64,000 nucleotides of DNA from Bacteroidota bacterium (GTDB taxonomy: Bacteria > Bacteroidota > Ignavibacteria > UBA10030 > UBA6906). The stretch is from positions 140,444 to 204,443 of the forward strand of contig JAHBUR010000001.1 in assembly GCA_019637975.1 (NCBI GenBank). The letters are read 5' to 3'. Position 1 is the first letter of the stretch. Each line of letters starts with the position of its first letter. A program made the translations under genes and the position numbers. The notes under the pieces were generated by a model. It was given only the letters and a program-made list of their open reading frames with translations, was not told where the DNA came from and did no database searches. This document shows positions 8,801 through 16,589 of this stretch, piece by piece.

Positions 8801-11181
8801 ATTGCGTTCTCTCCATCGGTCACAAGACCCAGTTGCTCCTCCAACGCCTTCACCATCTCTTGAATAGCTGTTTCCGCGGGATTGACTTTCGCAAGCTTAC
8901 GGAAGCAGACCAGGGCATCCTCAAATTGCTGCTCCTGCAAATACAGGCATGCCAGTTCCGTTTGTGCTTCAATATCATCCGGAGTGATTTTGACTATCGT
9001 CAGAAGTTGTTCGATTGCCTTTTCTCTCTGGCCGGACTGAGTGAGTACGTCGGCAAGATTTTTCCGTGCGGCAATGCAGTTGCTGTCCGCAGCAATAGCC
9101 CGCCGAAAATACTCTACTGCTTCATCGCATTGTTGCTGCTGAAACGCGATGACGCCGCTATCGTTGAGCGCCAGCGCGTGCATCGGATTCGTTTTCAGGA
9201 TCAAGCGTAATTGTTCGAACGCAGCGTCATTCTCTCCTTCGTTCATGAGAAGAGCGGCCAACGAGTACCGTGCAGATTCGAAACCCGGCTCCACTGCAAG
9301 CGCTTCAACAAGATCTCCCCTTGCTTCTTCCTGCCGATTCAGGGACAGCCGGAGTTCAGCCCTTTTCACCAACACATCAGCCTGGCGTGTATTCTTCGCG
9401 AGATATCTGGTGAGAACGGCGTCGCCCTTTTCAGCCTGACCTGATTTGAAGAGCGTGTCAGCCAAACGCATATATTCGTTTTTGAAATCACGCCGCGAAA
9501 GCTCCACTTCTTCCAATTCTTTCCGTAATACCTCCACATCCCGCACCCGACTGAGTGGGTCGGGGTCGGCCATAAGTGAAGCAAAATCAACAAATTCGGG
9601 GTAATATAACGCCAGTGCTGCAACAACAACTCCCATCGAATACACATCATCAAAACTGCCGTCCGACGGACGACCCTCGTTGCCAAGTCCGTCGGGGACA
9701 AATGACGACACTTCTGCGGAGGTCGCCCAGCCGAAGTCGATCAAGACCGGATGGCCTTCACGTACCAATATGTTCTCTGCTCTGATGTCCCGATGAGTTA
9801 TCTCCCTTTCCTGCAATTCACCAACTATATCGATACACTCACGAATAAAGTGTTTCACCGAAGCAGAGTCATGTTCGGCGCAAAACCTGTCAATGTTCGT
9901 CAAAGGATATCCTTCAACAAACTCCATTTCGCATGTTGAGTACCCGTCTTGCGATTTCGATTCGTACACTCGCGGGAAATGAGCACCGGACAGTCGGGAG
10001 AGGAAGTAATGTTCCAACTGTGCAAGGTTCGACGTTGCCTGCTTGACGACTCGTTTCGTTCCGTTTTCTTCAAGAAGGTAGATTCTGCTTTGATAGGGAA
10101 TACCGTCATGAACCGTAAGCTGCCTGCTGTAGAGAACGGATTCAACCGGATGAATGAAGGGGAGTTTCGGCAACACGGAAAGATCGGTTGGCTCAACCGG
10201 GTCCAGATGCTGTTGCTTCAGAATCGATGCGCAGTATCCGAGTGCATTCACGCTTGCAGCATCGAAGGACATTCCAGCGGATCCGGCAACTTCGACAAGC
10301 TTCTCCGCATAGTCCTTCCCCATCACCCCCTTGTGATACACGACGTGATAGAGAAGGGCGAGGAAATGATCTTCCGATGAGGGAACGTAGAAATTCCTAT
10401 ACTTCTCTCTCCGGGAAAGAAGCCGGTGTGAAAACCACCCGGGGTAGTAGCCGTCATCAGTTGTTCTGAGATCTACAAGAATGTACGTTTGATCGCCGTT
10501 CGGTCCTAAAACAGGAATCTTTCGCTGAACACGGTACGGCTCCTTCTGCGTTCGCATACCCCGCCACAACGAATCGAATTTCCCGACATGCTGGGGATGG
10601 ATCAGAAGATCAAGATCACTATGCGGCCCGACTTCGATGTTGTCCGGCAGGTTTTCCCAGTTTCTTAAAACAACATAGAGAATGTTGTTGTCGTCGAGAA
10701 ACTGCAACAGTGCCTCGACTGAGTGAAGCGAATGCGCATTGAATTTGTCGCATGCCGCCCGTACGGTTCCGGCAAATCTGAGGAAATCGTTATTCGCCAT
10801 CTCAACACGCAGGTCGCGATAGTGCATGTGAACGAATGTATCTTCCTCGAGAAAATGCGAATCTTTGGAGGTTTCATGTGTTTTGTACAGATTCTCACAT
10901 ACCTCGATTTTGAAATCATCGGGTGTGCAGATGGGGTTGGCAATCCGCATTCTCCCCATCTCAAAATGCGGGGCTGAGGATGGAGATCCGGCATTCCGCC
11001 AGTTGTGAAGCGCTTGCTCGAATGTCGCTACAAAGTCTAGGAAATTCTCATGTGTAAGTTCGAGCCTGAGATTTCGCCAGTGAAAATGGAATGTCTCGCA
11101 ACATTCAATTACAAATCGCTTATCGAAAATTGTTTTCTTCGGAATCTTCGCTGCTACAAGCGGAAGAAGCGTTTTACCCAT
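2824..11181 (-). CDS. Giant multidomain glycosyltransferase with nucleotidyltransferase-like, kinase-like and TPR domains
   Basis: A single uninterrupted frame of about 2,785 aa. I chose ATG at 11181 because GGAG lies five bases upstream; an in-frame TTG at 11235 would add 18 residues but has no such signal. Approximate domains: 20-150, two copies of an unrecognised module (core HFHWRNLRLEL and VHMHYRDLRVEM); 160-300, a nucleotidyltransferase-like domain (LRNWENLP, SDLDLLIHP); 375-565, a protein-kinase-like domain with VVKQA, HRDIRAENILV and LIDFGWA; 570-780, TPRs; 815-1045, a GT2 domain (VSIIIPVFGN, FLNNDT); then four GT4-type domains near 1090-1445, 1460-1820, 1858-2250 and 2264-2627; 2645-2775, TPRs. 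Domains 3 and 4 keep the E-x7-E nucleotide-sugar motif (EGWGRPFME, EGFGMPILE); 1 and 2 are degenerate. No signal peptide or membrane segment is seen. It probably assembles an oligosaccharide in one polypeptide. Position upstream of flagellin suggests flagellar or cell-surface glycan as product (inference). Confidence 0.9.
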   Translation of the reverse strand: MGKTLLPLVAAKIPKKTIFDKRFVIECCETFHFHWRNLRLELTHENFLDFVATFEQALHNWRNAGSPSSAPHFEMGRMRIANPICTPDDFKIEVCENLYKTHETSKDSHFLEEDTFVHMHYRDLRVEMANNDFLRFAGTVRAACDKFNAHSLHSVEALLQFLDDNNILYVVLRNWENLPDNIEVGPHSDLDLLIHPQHVGKFDSLWRGMRTQKEPYRVQRKIPVLGPNGDQTYILVDLRTTDDGYYPGWFSHRLLSRREKYRNFYVPSSEDHFLALLYHVVYHKGVMGKDYAEKLVEVAGSAGMSFDAASVNALGYCASILKQQHLDPVEPTDLSVLPKLPFIHPVESVLYSRQLTVHDGIPYQSRIYLLEENGTKRVVKQATSNLAQLEHYFLSRLSGAHFPRVYESKSQDGYSTCEMEFVEGYPLTNIDRFCAEHDSASVKHFIRECIDIVGELQEREITHRDIRAENILVREGHPVLIDFGWATSAEVSSFVPDGLGNEGRPSDGSFDDVYSMGVVVAALALYYPEFVDFASLMADPDPLSRVRDVEVLRKELEEVELSRRDFKNEYMRLADTLFKSGQAEKGDAVLTRYLAKNTRQADVLVKRAELRLSLNRQEEARGDLVEALAVEPGFESARYSLAALLMNEGENDAAFEQLRLILKTNPMHALALNDSGVIAFQQQQCDEAVEYFRRAIAADSNCIAARKNLADVLTQSGQREKAIEQLLTIVKITPDDIEAQTELACLYLQEQQFEDALVCFRKLAKVNPAETAIQEMVKALEEQLGLVTDGENAIGEEVSSPCEAVEKVREGGVPPGVEVSIIIPVFGNVDYTRKCLEGIYTSFPPKRSFEIIVVDDCSTDETADFLSEVSKQYKNCRFISLDQNGGFARACNAGAVEAKGKYLFFLNNDTVPKKQGWLDALVDVVEKNPAAGIAGSKLVFPDTTQSGKPERVQHCGIAFNDQKGSLHLYKFCLAGQPFVNRERTVQAVTGAALFISKTTFKEVNGFDTKYKNGGEDLDLCFKVRRIGKEVVYCPQSELYHFESVSIRNAGQEGHNASDNNYKLFLDRWENDIISDEYAWYKTDELACPDSDLPRLAMVAPLAPLKTGIADHVQELLPNLSRHARVDLFVDDYVPSHEDVFRKYLVHSITDLEYVNWIHRYDQIIYHLGNNRFHTAICDQARKMPGIAVVHEYEIKGCSAEPNNRKVLETVLRQSTGIVVHNQHSYNLLHSAFPDKPIRVIPLLLASQALDAAHQDRDGVRERLHIPREAFVILSLGLVQPHKRNHVTVAAFAEFSQSHPDAVLILGGEPASPQYKAYLDGLIRQHGLQSKVRITGWLSEDDFFAYMSAADVTVNLRYPSRGEESASLIQVLGCGKPALVSSYAQYQEFPDDSVVKIGFENEVEEIVQSLVKIHDNPVFARELSARARAFVHERNDVGSIARQYAEYALSVKNIRAVPRVQQQSDATILWEGPVWAMDDPCRELALALHRHGAGVAVRPLLHRADPQNVINENDAACLKELEQKPLADKFIQVFPGPLRYFERRTGASFVVVMAHDTDKASVRRLGKPDIDAVWVPSRHVRTKMIAAGVNEHKVKIVPYGVGTLDYGTNVAEQRQDDPFVFLCMTDWSARSGWESVFSAFVKEFKGDPRTCLLLRSLDFRNDVKKQQQQFDELTAKFIRAHRDIPSEYYNAVRIDYRTFDANMMPLYYAGADAVVQPYTDSYFGRPVLEALATGLPVITTTAGGQADYVSETLSYVVRQRKRGGTTGIDEDHLRELMRHIADNRLTSRWKGSVARSTILSRYTWDVIAKAVLDDMRQIEGVDIHGRPSTQAAITKSDLSAFSAENFLPERTDIGKTPEGKTPVLWFAPFYNPSGYASEAIQFVESLSNEVPLRIYHANTIYSSQFVAGLPADTRTTLQQLDYTRSLNGLPFKDQSFWADGPIVVCHQNPLGFFRNKDSAYCIGRTMFETDRIPEEWVERCNQMDEVWVPTEFNMQTFAKSGVSRQKLMKIPGSINSRLFDPATTPAFGIENTKQFNFLSVFEWSARKGWDILLRAYFSEFSASDDVCLFLRTSFPMHPDLRVRDEVMRRVREFADRLGRERSSLPAIEVIDDQIATSELPALYKTFDAFVLPSRGEGWGRPFMEAMAMELPVIGTDWSGNTEFMNQANSYLIKSDGLCDVDKMENPIYTGHKWANPSINHLRKLMRHVIEHQEEAKEKGRQARRDIVEHYSQTRVSEIIINRLNEIKTAIVSRQTDAIQPAGKKSVAVVWEGTPFAHHSLSVINRELCAELLVHGCDMSVVPFGEDDFKPGKNSRFAAVQARRNKSLSSTDIHVRHHWPPNLTPPGEGRWVVMQPWEFGSLPKSWVEAFASRVDEVWAYTEYVRQVYISSGIPAERVHIVPPGFDPGKFHPDVRPFRLKTKKHFRFLFVGGTIYRKGIDILLETYTQTFRSTDDVCLVIKDMGGDSFYKGQTFRDVILELQKKPGMPEIQYIDEILSEQELAGLYTACNVLVHPYRGEGFGMPILESMACGTPAIVTNGGAVLDFCNQKNSILVSASRLQLPSKYIGHDETVDFPWLLEVNRKELAERMTFAVQHADDLKTLGQQASKDAHSQWTWKHAGAKCRKRIDELSNKPILRFSQQQPGDEYLQEKLGKSLDLFRLGRFKDSLAELLDPGAKVSDNASQTSQTDHANLRGACYLRLNDMENAKASFEEALNLTPDSSEACAGLGEVLYLCGKDKEAKVMFEYAVVYDEENTMATNGLAKVNEHLGLPSDENSLIEYVTANK

Positions 11182-11431
11182 ACTGTCTCCGGATTTTTTG
11201 CGCGCAAATCGGATGTATTGAAGCCTGATGTGCAACCATCGTGCCGCTCAAAATCCCGCAAAAAGCCCGACGTATGCCGCCCCAAGAATCCCGTTGGTGG
11301 CTACTATTGTGCACTCGGTTGCTTTTCCGGGCCGGCACAATTCCTTTGCTTCTGCTCCCCCAACTTGGTATTTTTTGAAGGTTGAGGAGCATCCGATCTG
11401 CCCTCAACGAAATCAACCATTACAGCGCCCT
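11182..11431. other. Divergent intergenic region
   Basis: A 250-bp gap between the divergently read giant glycosyltransferase and class V aminotransferase genes. It must hold both promoters, but I see no convincing -35/-10 pair or operator. The aminotransferase frame stays open upstream to 11228 without a ribosome-binding site or family-like sequence, so I treat that extension as non-coding. Confidence 0.4.
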
Positions 11432-12634
11432 ATGCACGCGGTTCTTGAACAAGAGAAGGCAGAGTTGCTTACTGAAAAGTTTCTGGCAGAAGCTAGAACC
11501 CTGTTCCCCCACACAAAAACCGGCACGATCTATCTTAATCATGCAGGAACGTCTCCCCTCTCAACTCGAGTCGTTAACGCGATGAAGCTTCACCTGCAGG
11601 AACGATCAGAAGGCTCAATTGATACATACTTGTCTCTTGATGTGCCGAAAATTGCAGAATGCAGAGAACGCGTAAAGGCCCTGATACGTGCAGAATCAAC
11701 CGAGCGTATAGCCCTTTTGACGAACACTTCGGATCCGCTGAATGTTGTCGCTTCGGGGCTGAAGTGGAAAAGCGGGGATAGGGTTCTTTTGCATGAGGAT
11801 GAGTTTCCGGCAAATGTGTGGCCGTACCTCAATTTGAAGCGTCTCGGAGTCGAAATCGATGTCATTCCGAGAGGCAAAGGCCACCCAACCCCGCAGTTGA
11901 TTGCTGATTCGATTTCCGGGAGAACAACACTGGTGGCATTGAGCGCCGTTCAATTTCTCACCGGTTACCGTGCAGACCTTGCTGCAATCGGTTCACTTTG
12001 CCGGGACAAAGGGATTGTTTTTGTGGTGGATGGAATCCAGGCTGCGGGCGCGGTTCGTTTGGATGTTCAGCACATGAAGATTGACGCACTCGCGGCGGGG
12101 TGCCAAAAATGGCAGATGGGTCCGCACGGCTCGGGTTGGCTGTATGTTACAGAAGAACTACAGTCCAAAATTCAGCCGGAACACGTTGGTTGGCTTTCCG
12201 TCGAAGAACCGTGGAATTTCTTCGACTACGAACAGTCCTTAGCCTCATCGGCAAGACGATTTGAGGGAGGAACGAAGAACATCCCCTCGTTGTGGGGAAT
12301 GGAGGCAGCCCTCTCTACGCTGCTGGAATTCGGACTCGAAGAAATCGAGGGGCACATCCTCACCCTGACGCAGTTGCTTCTTGAGGGCCTCCGTTCGATT
12401 GACGGTGTGAGGGTTTTGACGCCGGACGAGATGAACCATAGGGCAGGGATTGTCACTGTTGAATTCGCTCAAGGGATGAATGCCGAATCCGTTTTCCGGC
12501 AACTCGAACGCCGTGATATGACTATCGCGTTGCGGGATGGCAAGCTCCGTTATGCGCCGCATTTCTACAATTCTGCAACTGAAATTGAGCTTGCGATTTC
12601 CGCAACTCAGGAAGCTATTCAACAACTGAACTAA
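11432..12634 (+). CDS. Class V PLP-dependent aminotransferase / cysteine desulfurase-like enzyme
   Basis: A fold-type I PLP enzyme of about 400 aa. Visible family marks are YLNHAGTSPLS near the N-terminus, TNTSDPLNVVASGL (cofactor phosphate region), FVVDGIQAAGAVRLDV with the Asp that contacts the pyridine nitrogen, and the Schiff-base lysine in AAGCQKWQMGPHGSGWLYV. The C-terminal small domain follows, with RFEGGTKNIPS. It resembles the isopenicillin-N-epimerase/cysteine desulfurase group. The exact reaction (desulfuration, epimerisation, kynureninase-like cleavage) cannot be assigned. I chose ATG at 11432 because family similarity begins just after it, though its ribosome-binding site is poor. 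A receiver-domain gene follows after 15 bases and is probably cotranscribed. Confidence 0.85.
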   Translation: MHAVLEQEKAELLTEKFLAEARTLFPHTKTGTIYLNHAGTSPLSTRVVNAMKLHLQERSEGSIDTYLSLDVPKIAECRERVKALIRAESTERIALLTNTSDPLNVVASGLKWKSGDRVLLHEDEFPANVWPYLNLKRLGVEIDVIPRGKGHPTPQLIADSISGRTTLVALSAVQFLTGYRADLAAIGSLCRDKGIVFVVDGIQAAGAVRLDVQHMKIDALAAGCQKWQMGPHGSGWLYVTEELQSKIQPEHVGWLSVEEPWNFFDYEQSLASSARRFEGGTKNIPSLWGMEAALSTLLEFGLEEIEGHILTLTQLLLEGLRSIDGVRVLTPDEMNHRAGIVTVEFAQGMNAESVFRQLERRDMTIALRDGKLRYAPHFYNSATEIELAISATQEAIQQLN

Positions 12635-12649
12635 ACCACCGGGGGAATC

Positions 12650-13057
12650 ATGAACTCACAAAACACAAATGCCATGAAACCTGAACTGAAGATTCTCCTC
12701 ATCGATGATAATGAAGAGTTTCGTGTCGCCCTCAAGCATCTCCTTGCTTCCAATAAGTTCGACATTATCGAGGCGGGAAACGGCGAACAAGCCCTCGAAC
12801 TCATGAACACCGACGTGCCCGACATGGCCATTGTCGATCTTGATATGCCGAAGATGAACGGGATTGAGTTTTCCCGAAAGGCCAAAAAGGAACGCCCCGG
12901 GTTCCCGATTATCATGGTAACGGCGTACTCACAGTTCTATTCATCGAAAGAAATCATCGCTGCGGGAATTGACGCATTCCTGCAGAAGCCGATAGATGGT
13001 GATACGCTTGTTGCAGTGATTCAGCAGTTGCGGCAAGCAGCAAGCAGGATGAATTAG
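12650..13057 (+). CDS. Stand-alone response-regulator receiver domain
   Basis: 135 aa, a single CheY-like receiver with no output domain. The acidic pocket is DD at 19-20, the likely phosphorylation site is Asp63 (MAIVDLDMPKMNG), the switch Thr lies in IMVTAYS, and the conserved Lys is in FLQKPID. A GGGGGAATC ribosome-binding region precedes the ATG. It lies 15 bases after the aminotransferase gene and is convergent with the PorV-like gene. A partner kinase is not adjacent, so the output must act through protein contact. Whether it feeds into chemotaxis or another phosphorelay is unknown. Confidence 0.9.
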   Translation: MNSQNTNAMKPELKILLIDDNEEFRVALKHLLASNKFDIIEAGNGEQALELMNTDVPDMAIVDLDMPKMNGIEFSRKAKKERPGFPIIMVTAYSQFYSSKEIIAAGIDAFLQKPIDGDTLVAVIQQLRQAASRMN

Positions 13058-13070
13058 CTTCCTCTTCGTC

Positions 13071-14117
13071 CTACTTTATTCCTAACTGAAGTGAAACGCG
13101 GTGGGCGGCACTCAGTAGTTCCATCTTCGTGAAGGCATAGTCCACGCCGATATCGAAACCTTGAACAGTTGTCCGCACACCGGCACCCACAGACAATCCC
13201 TCGATTGTGCTGTTGACGGCCGCACGGGATGAGTTGCCGCCGTCATCCGTTCCCGAGTAGTTGAATTTCCACCCTCCCCGAAAGGAAATCATATTCATGA
13301 ACGTGTACTCTACACCGCTGAAGAAATACTGCGGCCCGTCCTGGGGTTTCACTGCGTCAAGAGCGAACATCAGTTCATGCTCGTCCGACTTGAGGGGAGA
13401 GATTGCCGTTCCTATGCTGAAGGAAAGCGGTAAGCCGTAGGCAATGTCATAGAATTTGAGGTCCGAGCCGAGATTGCTGAACCGCGCCGCAATCTTCCAG
13501 TCTAAAACACCGATCGCATACACCGAGCCTGCATCGAAAGCAAGAACCCCCGTGCTCAAGCCGTCGATTGACTGAGAGACGATTTTCGCCGTAATGCCGA
13601 GCGAAAGCCTGTCCGTGAAGTAGCGCGCAAAGCTGAGTTGAAATGCAACATCCCGGTAGTCATACGTTGCCGAGGCATTCCGGTCAATCTGAAATTGGAT
13701 CAGCGCCGGATCGACAGGTACATCCCGGTCGGCGGGGATGCCGGAAATGCCGAACGAAATAAATCCCGCTGCAACCGTTCCGACATTCTCCCAATTGTAA
13801 GAAACCGCGGCACTGTGATGGCCAAGGTCTGCTATCCATTTATTGTACCCGAATGTCGCCTGCACGAGTGCGTCACCGGGCCGCAATGCAATCCCCGCGG
13901 GGTTCCAGAACATCTGGTTTACATCACCAGTCAATGCTGTTGCTGCCGAACCAAATCCCACTGCCCTTGCTCCGACACCGATTTTGAGAAACGCAGCTCC
14001 GGTAAGGCCTGCTTTTCGGGTTTGAGCATATACTGACGCGACAGAGAGTACTCCCGTTGCCAGCATCACCCCGATGAACAGACGGGACGGTAACGAACTT
14101 TGTATCAGCGCTTTCAT
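13071..14117 (-). CDS. PorV/PorQ-family outer-membrane protein
   Basis: About 348 aa with a signal peptide ending near VYAQ, followed by the family start GLTGAAFLKIGVGARAVGFG and MFWNPAGIAL, typical of the FadL-like beta-barrel PorV/PorQ (UPF0164) group. In type IX secretion, PorV receives cargo after it crosses the outer membrane; many Ignavibacteria carry several paralogues next to their cargo. ATG at 14117 has GAGG nine bases upstream; a GTG at 14132 overlapping the previous stop is the alternative. It follows the secreted-protein gene by 11 bases and forms a TonB receptor, cargo, PorV train. Type IX involvement is inferred from family and neighbours. Confidence 0.88.
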   Translation of the reverse strand: MKALIQSSLPSRLFIGVMLATGVLSVASVYAQTRKAGLTGAAFLKIGVGARAVGFGSAATALTGDVNQMFWNPAGIALRPGDALVQATFGYNKWIADLGHHSAAVSYNWENVGTVAAGFISFGISGIPADRDVPVDPALIQFQIDRNASATYDYRDVAFQLSFARYFTDRLSLGITAKIVSQSIDGLSTGVLAFDAGSVYAIGVLDWKIAARFSNLGSDLKFYDIAYGLPLSFSIGTAISPLKSDEHELMFALDAVKPQDGPQYFFSGVEYTFMNMISFRGGWKFNYSGTDDGGNSSRAAVNSTIEGLSVGAGVRTTVQGFDIGVDYAFTKMELLSAAHRVSLQLGIK

Positions 14118-14128
14118 GCTTGTTGACC

Positions 14129-16588
14129 TCACCTCAGAATCGACAAATAGCCGACATGCTTCCCGCCGTCGTATTCTACAACGTACACGTAGAGGCCGCT
14201 TGCTACTTCGATTCCATCCTTCGAAAACAAATCCCAGAACACGCTTCCGTTGTTCGGGTCGTTGCTTTCGAAGCGAATCTCTTTGACAATCTGCCCCGAT
14301 ACATCAAGGATAGTGATCTTCGCCCTTGCAGGCAGATTGTAAAACGTAACTTTGTGGTCGAACGGATCAACGGCGCTGTCGAACAGCGCTTTCTTTTTGT
14401 AGGGATTCGGTTTGACGGAAATCCGGGCCGCTCCGCTTGCAAGTGTGCCGGGGTCGGAGACAGCCGACTTCACAACGAAACCGGCGCCAATAGCTTTTTG
14501 ACCAGCAGCCGTTTTCGGGAAGAAGCTGTTCAAATCCGCAAACGGATACGTGTCCATCCACAGCCCGCTTGCACCATTGCGGTTCAGGTTCGATGTTTCA
14601 AGCGTGCTTGTTGCCGGGTTGTTCAATCCCGCATACGAAGGTCCCAAATCCACCGGCGTTGTCTCGTGAGTATAGGCCGCAACGTAGTACCAATACTTGA
14701 AACCAAGATCCACCTGCTTGTCTTCCCACGTGTACGTATAGCCGTGCGACGAAGGATCTGTTACAGACCCCAACTGCGCAGCCGGGATTATCGCAGCGAG
14801 TTCATACGGCCCCCACGAATCGGGAACGCCGTTCCGTCCCTCAACAAAACTCTGTGCGGCAAAATTGGGATTTGCGGGAGAGAGAAGACTCTGCGGGGTT
14901 GCTCCGGGGGTTGTATTCATCCAATACAAATCCAGTCCGCGCATTCCGGCCTCAAGCCAATTGATTTGTTTGGCGAGCGATGCTTTGTAAATCTTGTAGC
15001 CCGCAAAACGGGGATGCGCGTTTGCCCGATCGTCCCATCGAATCTTCACAGATTTCGAGAGGGTGTTCTCAACCAGCAAGTCCGGTACGGGTGGCGGCTC
15101 GGGAACAGCGTACCCGTTCTCAAACGCCCATCGTGCCGCGGCAATTGCATTTTGAATCCCCTGTAACCGGAAACCACCCGCTTCAGCCCATACAACCGTT
15201 ATGCTCTCCCCCTCGTGAAGGGAAAACGGCCCCACGCCACTGAACATATCGCCATCAAAGTTGTTCGGGGCGCTGAAACCTTTTGTCCAGCCCGGCTCAT
15301 ACGAATTCACCTCAAAAGCGGCAGGGTTTTCATCTGAAAAGAGTTTCCGGTCGCCGTTTGGTCGCAACGGGTTTGATTTGGGGATGAATGTCGTTGGATT
15401 GCCTGACGTTCCGCCAGCAAAAAATTCAGGATTCGGATCAAGGCGTAGCGGATGCGAATCGTCCCTGGTTTTTCCCCCGTCACGGTACCACACGCCCATA
15501 GCGGCCGTATGAATGCTTCGCGGATCGTTGTGGCTGAATTCGCGAACATTCAGGCCGCGGCCTTGTCCGCCCGAAATGTACCAACCCCGCCTGCTTCCTG
15601 TACCGATTGGATGGGTGCCGTACAACGTTTGTTTGTCGGCGAGAAGATGAAGGGAATCAGACCTGCTGCTCCCCTGCTTTACTGCAAGCCAGCTCCAACC
15701 GCTCCACACATCAGTATAGAACCGCAACGGAAAATCATTCAAGCCCATGTCTTTCAAACCGGCGCCGCTTTCTCCCGGAAATCCAACCATCATATCCCAC
15801 GGCGAACCATTCGGATCGTTATCGCCAACATAGCCGATGGCCCGCGTTGCGCCGAAGCGGTTCGAACGTCCGGCTGAACGACCGAGATTGTAGGAACACA
15901 TGAACTCGCCATTCACCATCAGCGTAAGCGCCCGGATATTGTTGCCTGTTCGTTCAGCAACACCGTCGGCGTTCAGATCGAGAATACCGGTATTCTTGAA
16001 CGTAAATTCAACAATGATGAAGTCGTTGAAGTTGTTCCAGTTGAGGGAGAATTGATGAACTCTGATCTTCACATCAACGCCGATATTCGTGGGCCAACCT
16101 GCCTCGTAGAGCGCGTGATGGCGTTTTGCGGCATCCACCCATCGCGTTTCGGCAGTGTAGTTCCGGTTGGGATCGTTCGCACCGACGACAGTTGATTTAT
16201 ATGCGCCAAACGCATAGTAACTTCCCGAAGTTGCTTTATACGCGGGGTTTGGTTGGCCGCCAATCTCGGGAGGGTTCCAAGTGGAATCGGGATTGTATTC
16301 CGTGAGCCAGGTATTCTTTCCCCAGAAATTGCCGTTTGTCCAGCCGCCGGGCCACATGTGTGTCGGGGTTGACCAGGTTCGATCGACGTTTCCCATTCGG
16401 AGGATGTTCGCAATGACAGGTTGATTCGCTTCGACATACAGTGCCCCTGCATTCGGCGGGTGAAACGAATCCCACAATTCGCCACCCACCATAATCCCTG
16501 CTCCGTTTGCGGGAACAAGAAACGATTGCGAAAACGAGACAGACAATTCCAATACGATCAGAAACAGTATGACGACAACCGTTCGCAT
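14129..16588 (-). CDS. Large secreted protein with FlgD/type IX-like C-terminal module
   Basis: 819 aa with a clear signal peptide (hydrophobic residues 3-18, cleavage near SFSQS). The body has no family I recognise. The last 95 residues form a beta-rich module beginning VKPNPYKKKALFD and continuing ITILDVSGQIVKEI, GLYVYVVEYDGGKHVGYLSI. This resembles the FlgD-like/type IX C-terminal modules common in Ignavibacteria and related lineages. It lies one base after the end of the broken TonB receptor and 11 bases before the PorV-like gene, so the three are probably one operon. A surface or exported role is likely. Substrate and function are unknown. Confidence 0.8.
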   Translation of the reverse strand: MRTVVVILFLIVLELSVSFSQSFLVPANGAGIMVGGELWDSFHPPNAGALYVEANQPVIANILRMGNVDRTWSTPTHMWPGGWTNGNFWGKNTWLTEYNPDSTWNPPEIGGQPNPAYKATSGSYYAFGAYKSTVVGANDPNRNYTAETRWVDAAKRHHALYEAGWPTNIGVDVKIRVHQFSLNWNNFNDFIIVEFTFKNTGILDLNADGVAERTGNNIRALTLMVNGEFMCSYNLGRSAGRSNRFGATRAIGYVGDNDPNGSPWDMMVGFPGESGAGLKDMGLNDFPLRFYTDVWSGWSWLAVKQGSSRSDSLHLLADKQTLYGTHPIGTGSRRGWYISGGQGRGLNVREFSHNDPRSIHTAAMGVWYRDGGKTRDDSHPLRLDPNPEFFAGGTSGNPTTFIPKSNPLRPNGDRKLFSDENPAAFEVNSYEPGWTKGFSAPNNFDGDMFSGVGPFSLHEGESITVVWAEAGGFRLQGIQNAIAAARWAFENGYAVPEPPPVPDLLVENTLSKSVKIRWDDRANAHPRFAGYKIYKASLAKQINWLEAGMRGLDLYWMNTTPGATPQSLLSPANPNFAAQSFVEGRNGVPDSWGPYELAAIIPAAQLGSVTDPSSHGYTYTWEDKQVDLGFKYWYYVAAYTHETTPVDLGPSYAGLNNPATSTLETSNLNRNGASGLWMDTYPFADLNSFFPKTAAGQKAIGAGFVVKSAVSDPGTLASGAARISVKPNPYKKKALFDSAVDPFDHKVTFYNLPARAKITILDVSGQIVKEIRFESNDPNNGSVFWDLFSKDGIEVASGLYVYVVEYDGGKHVGYLSILR

Positions 16589-16589
16589 A

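Noticed and set aside
11228-11431. N-terminal extension of the aminotransferase frame
   Set aside because: The 68 extra residues resemble no family, include no ribosome-binding site, and overlap the probable divergent promoter region.
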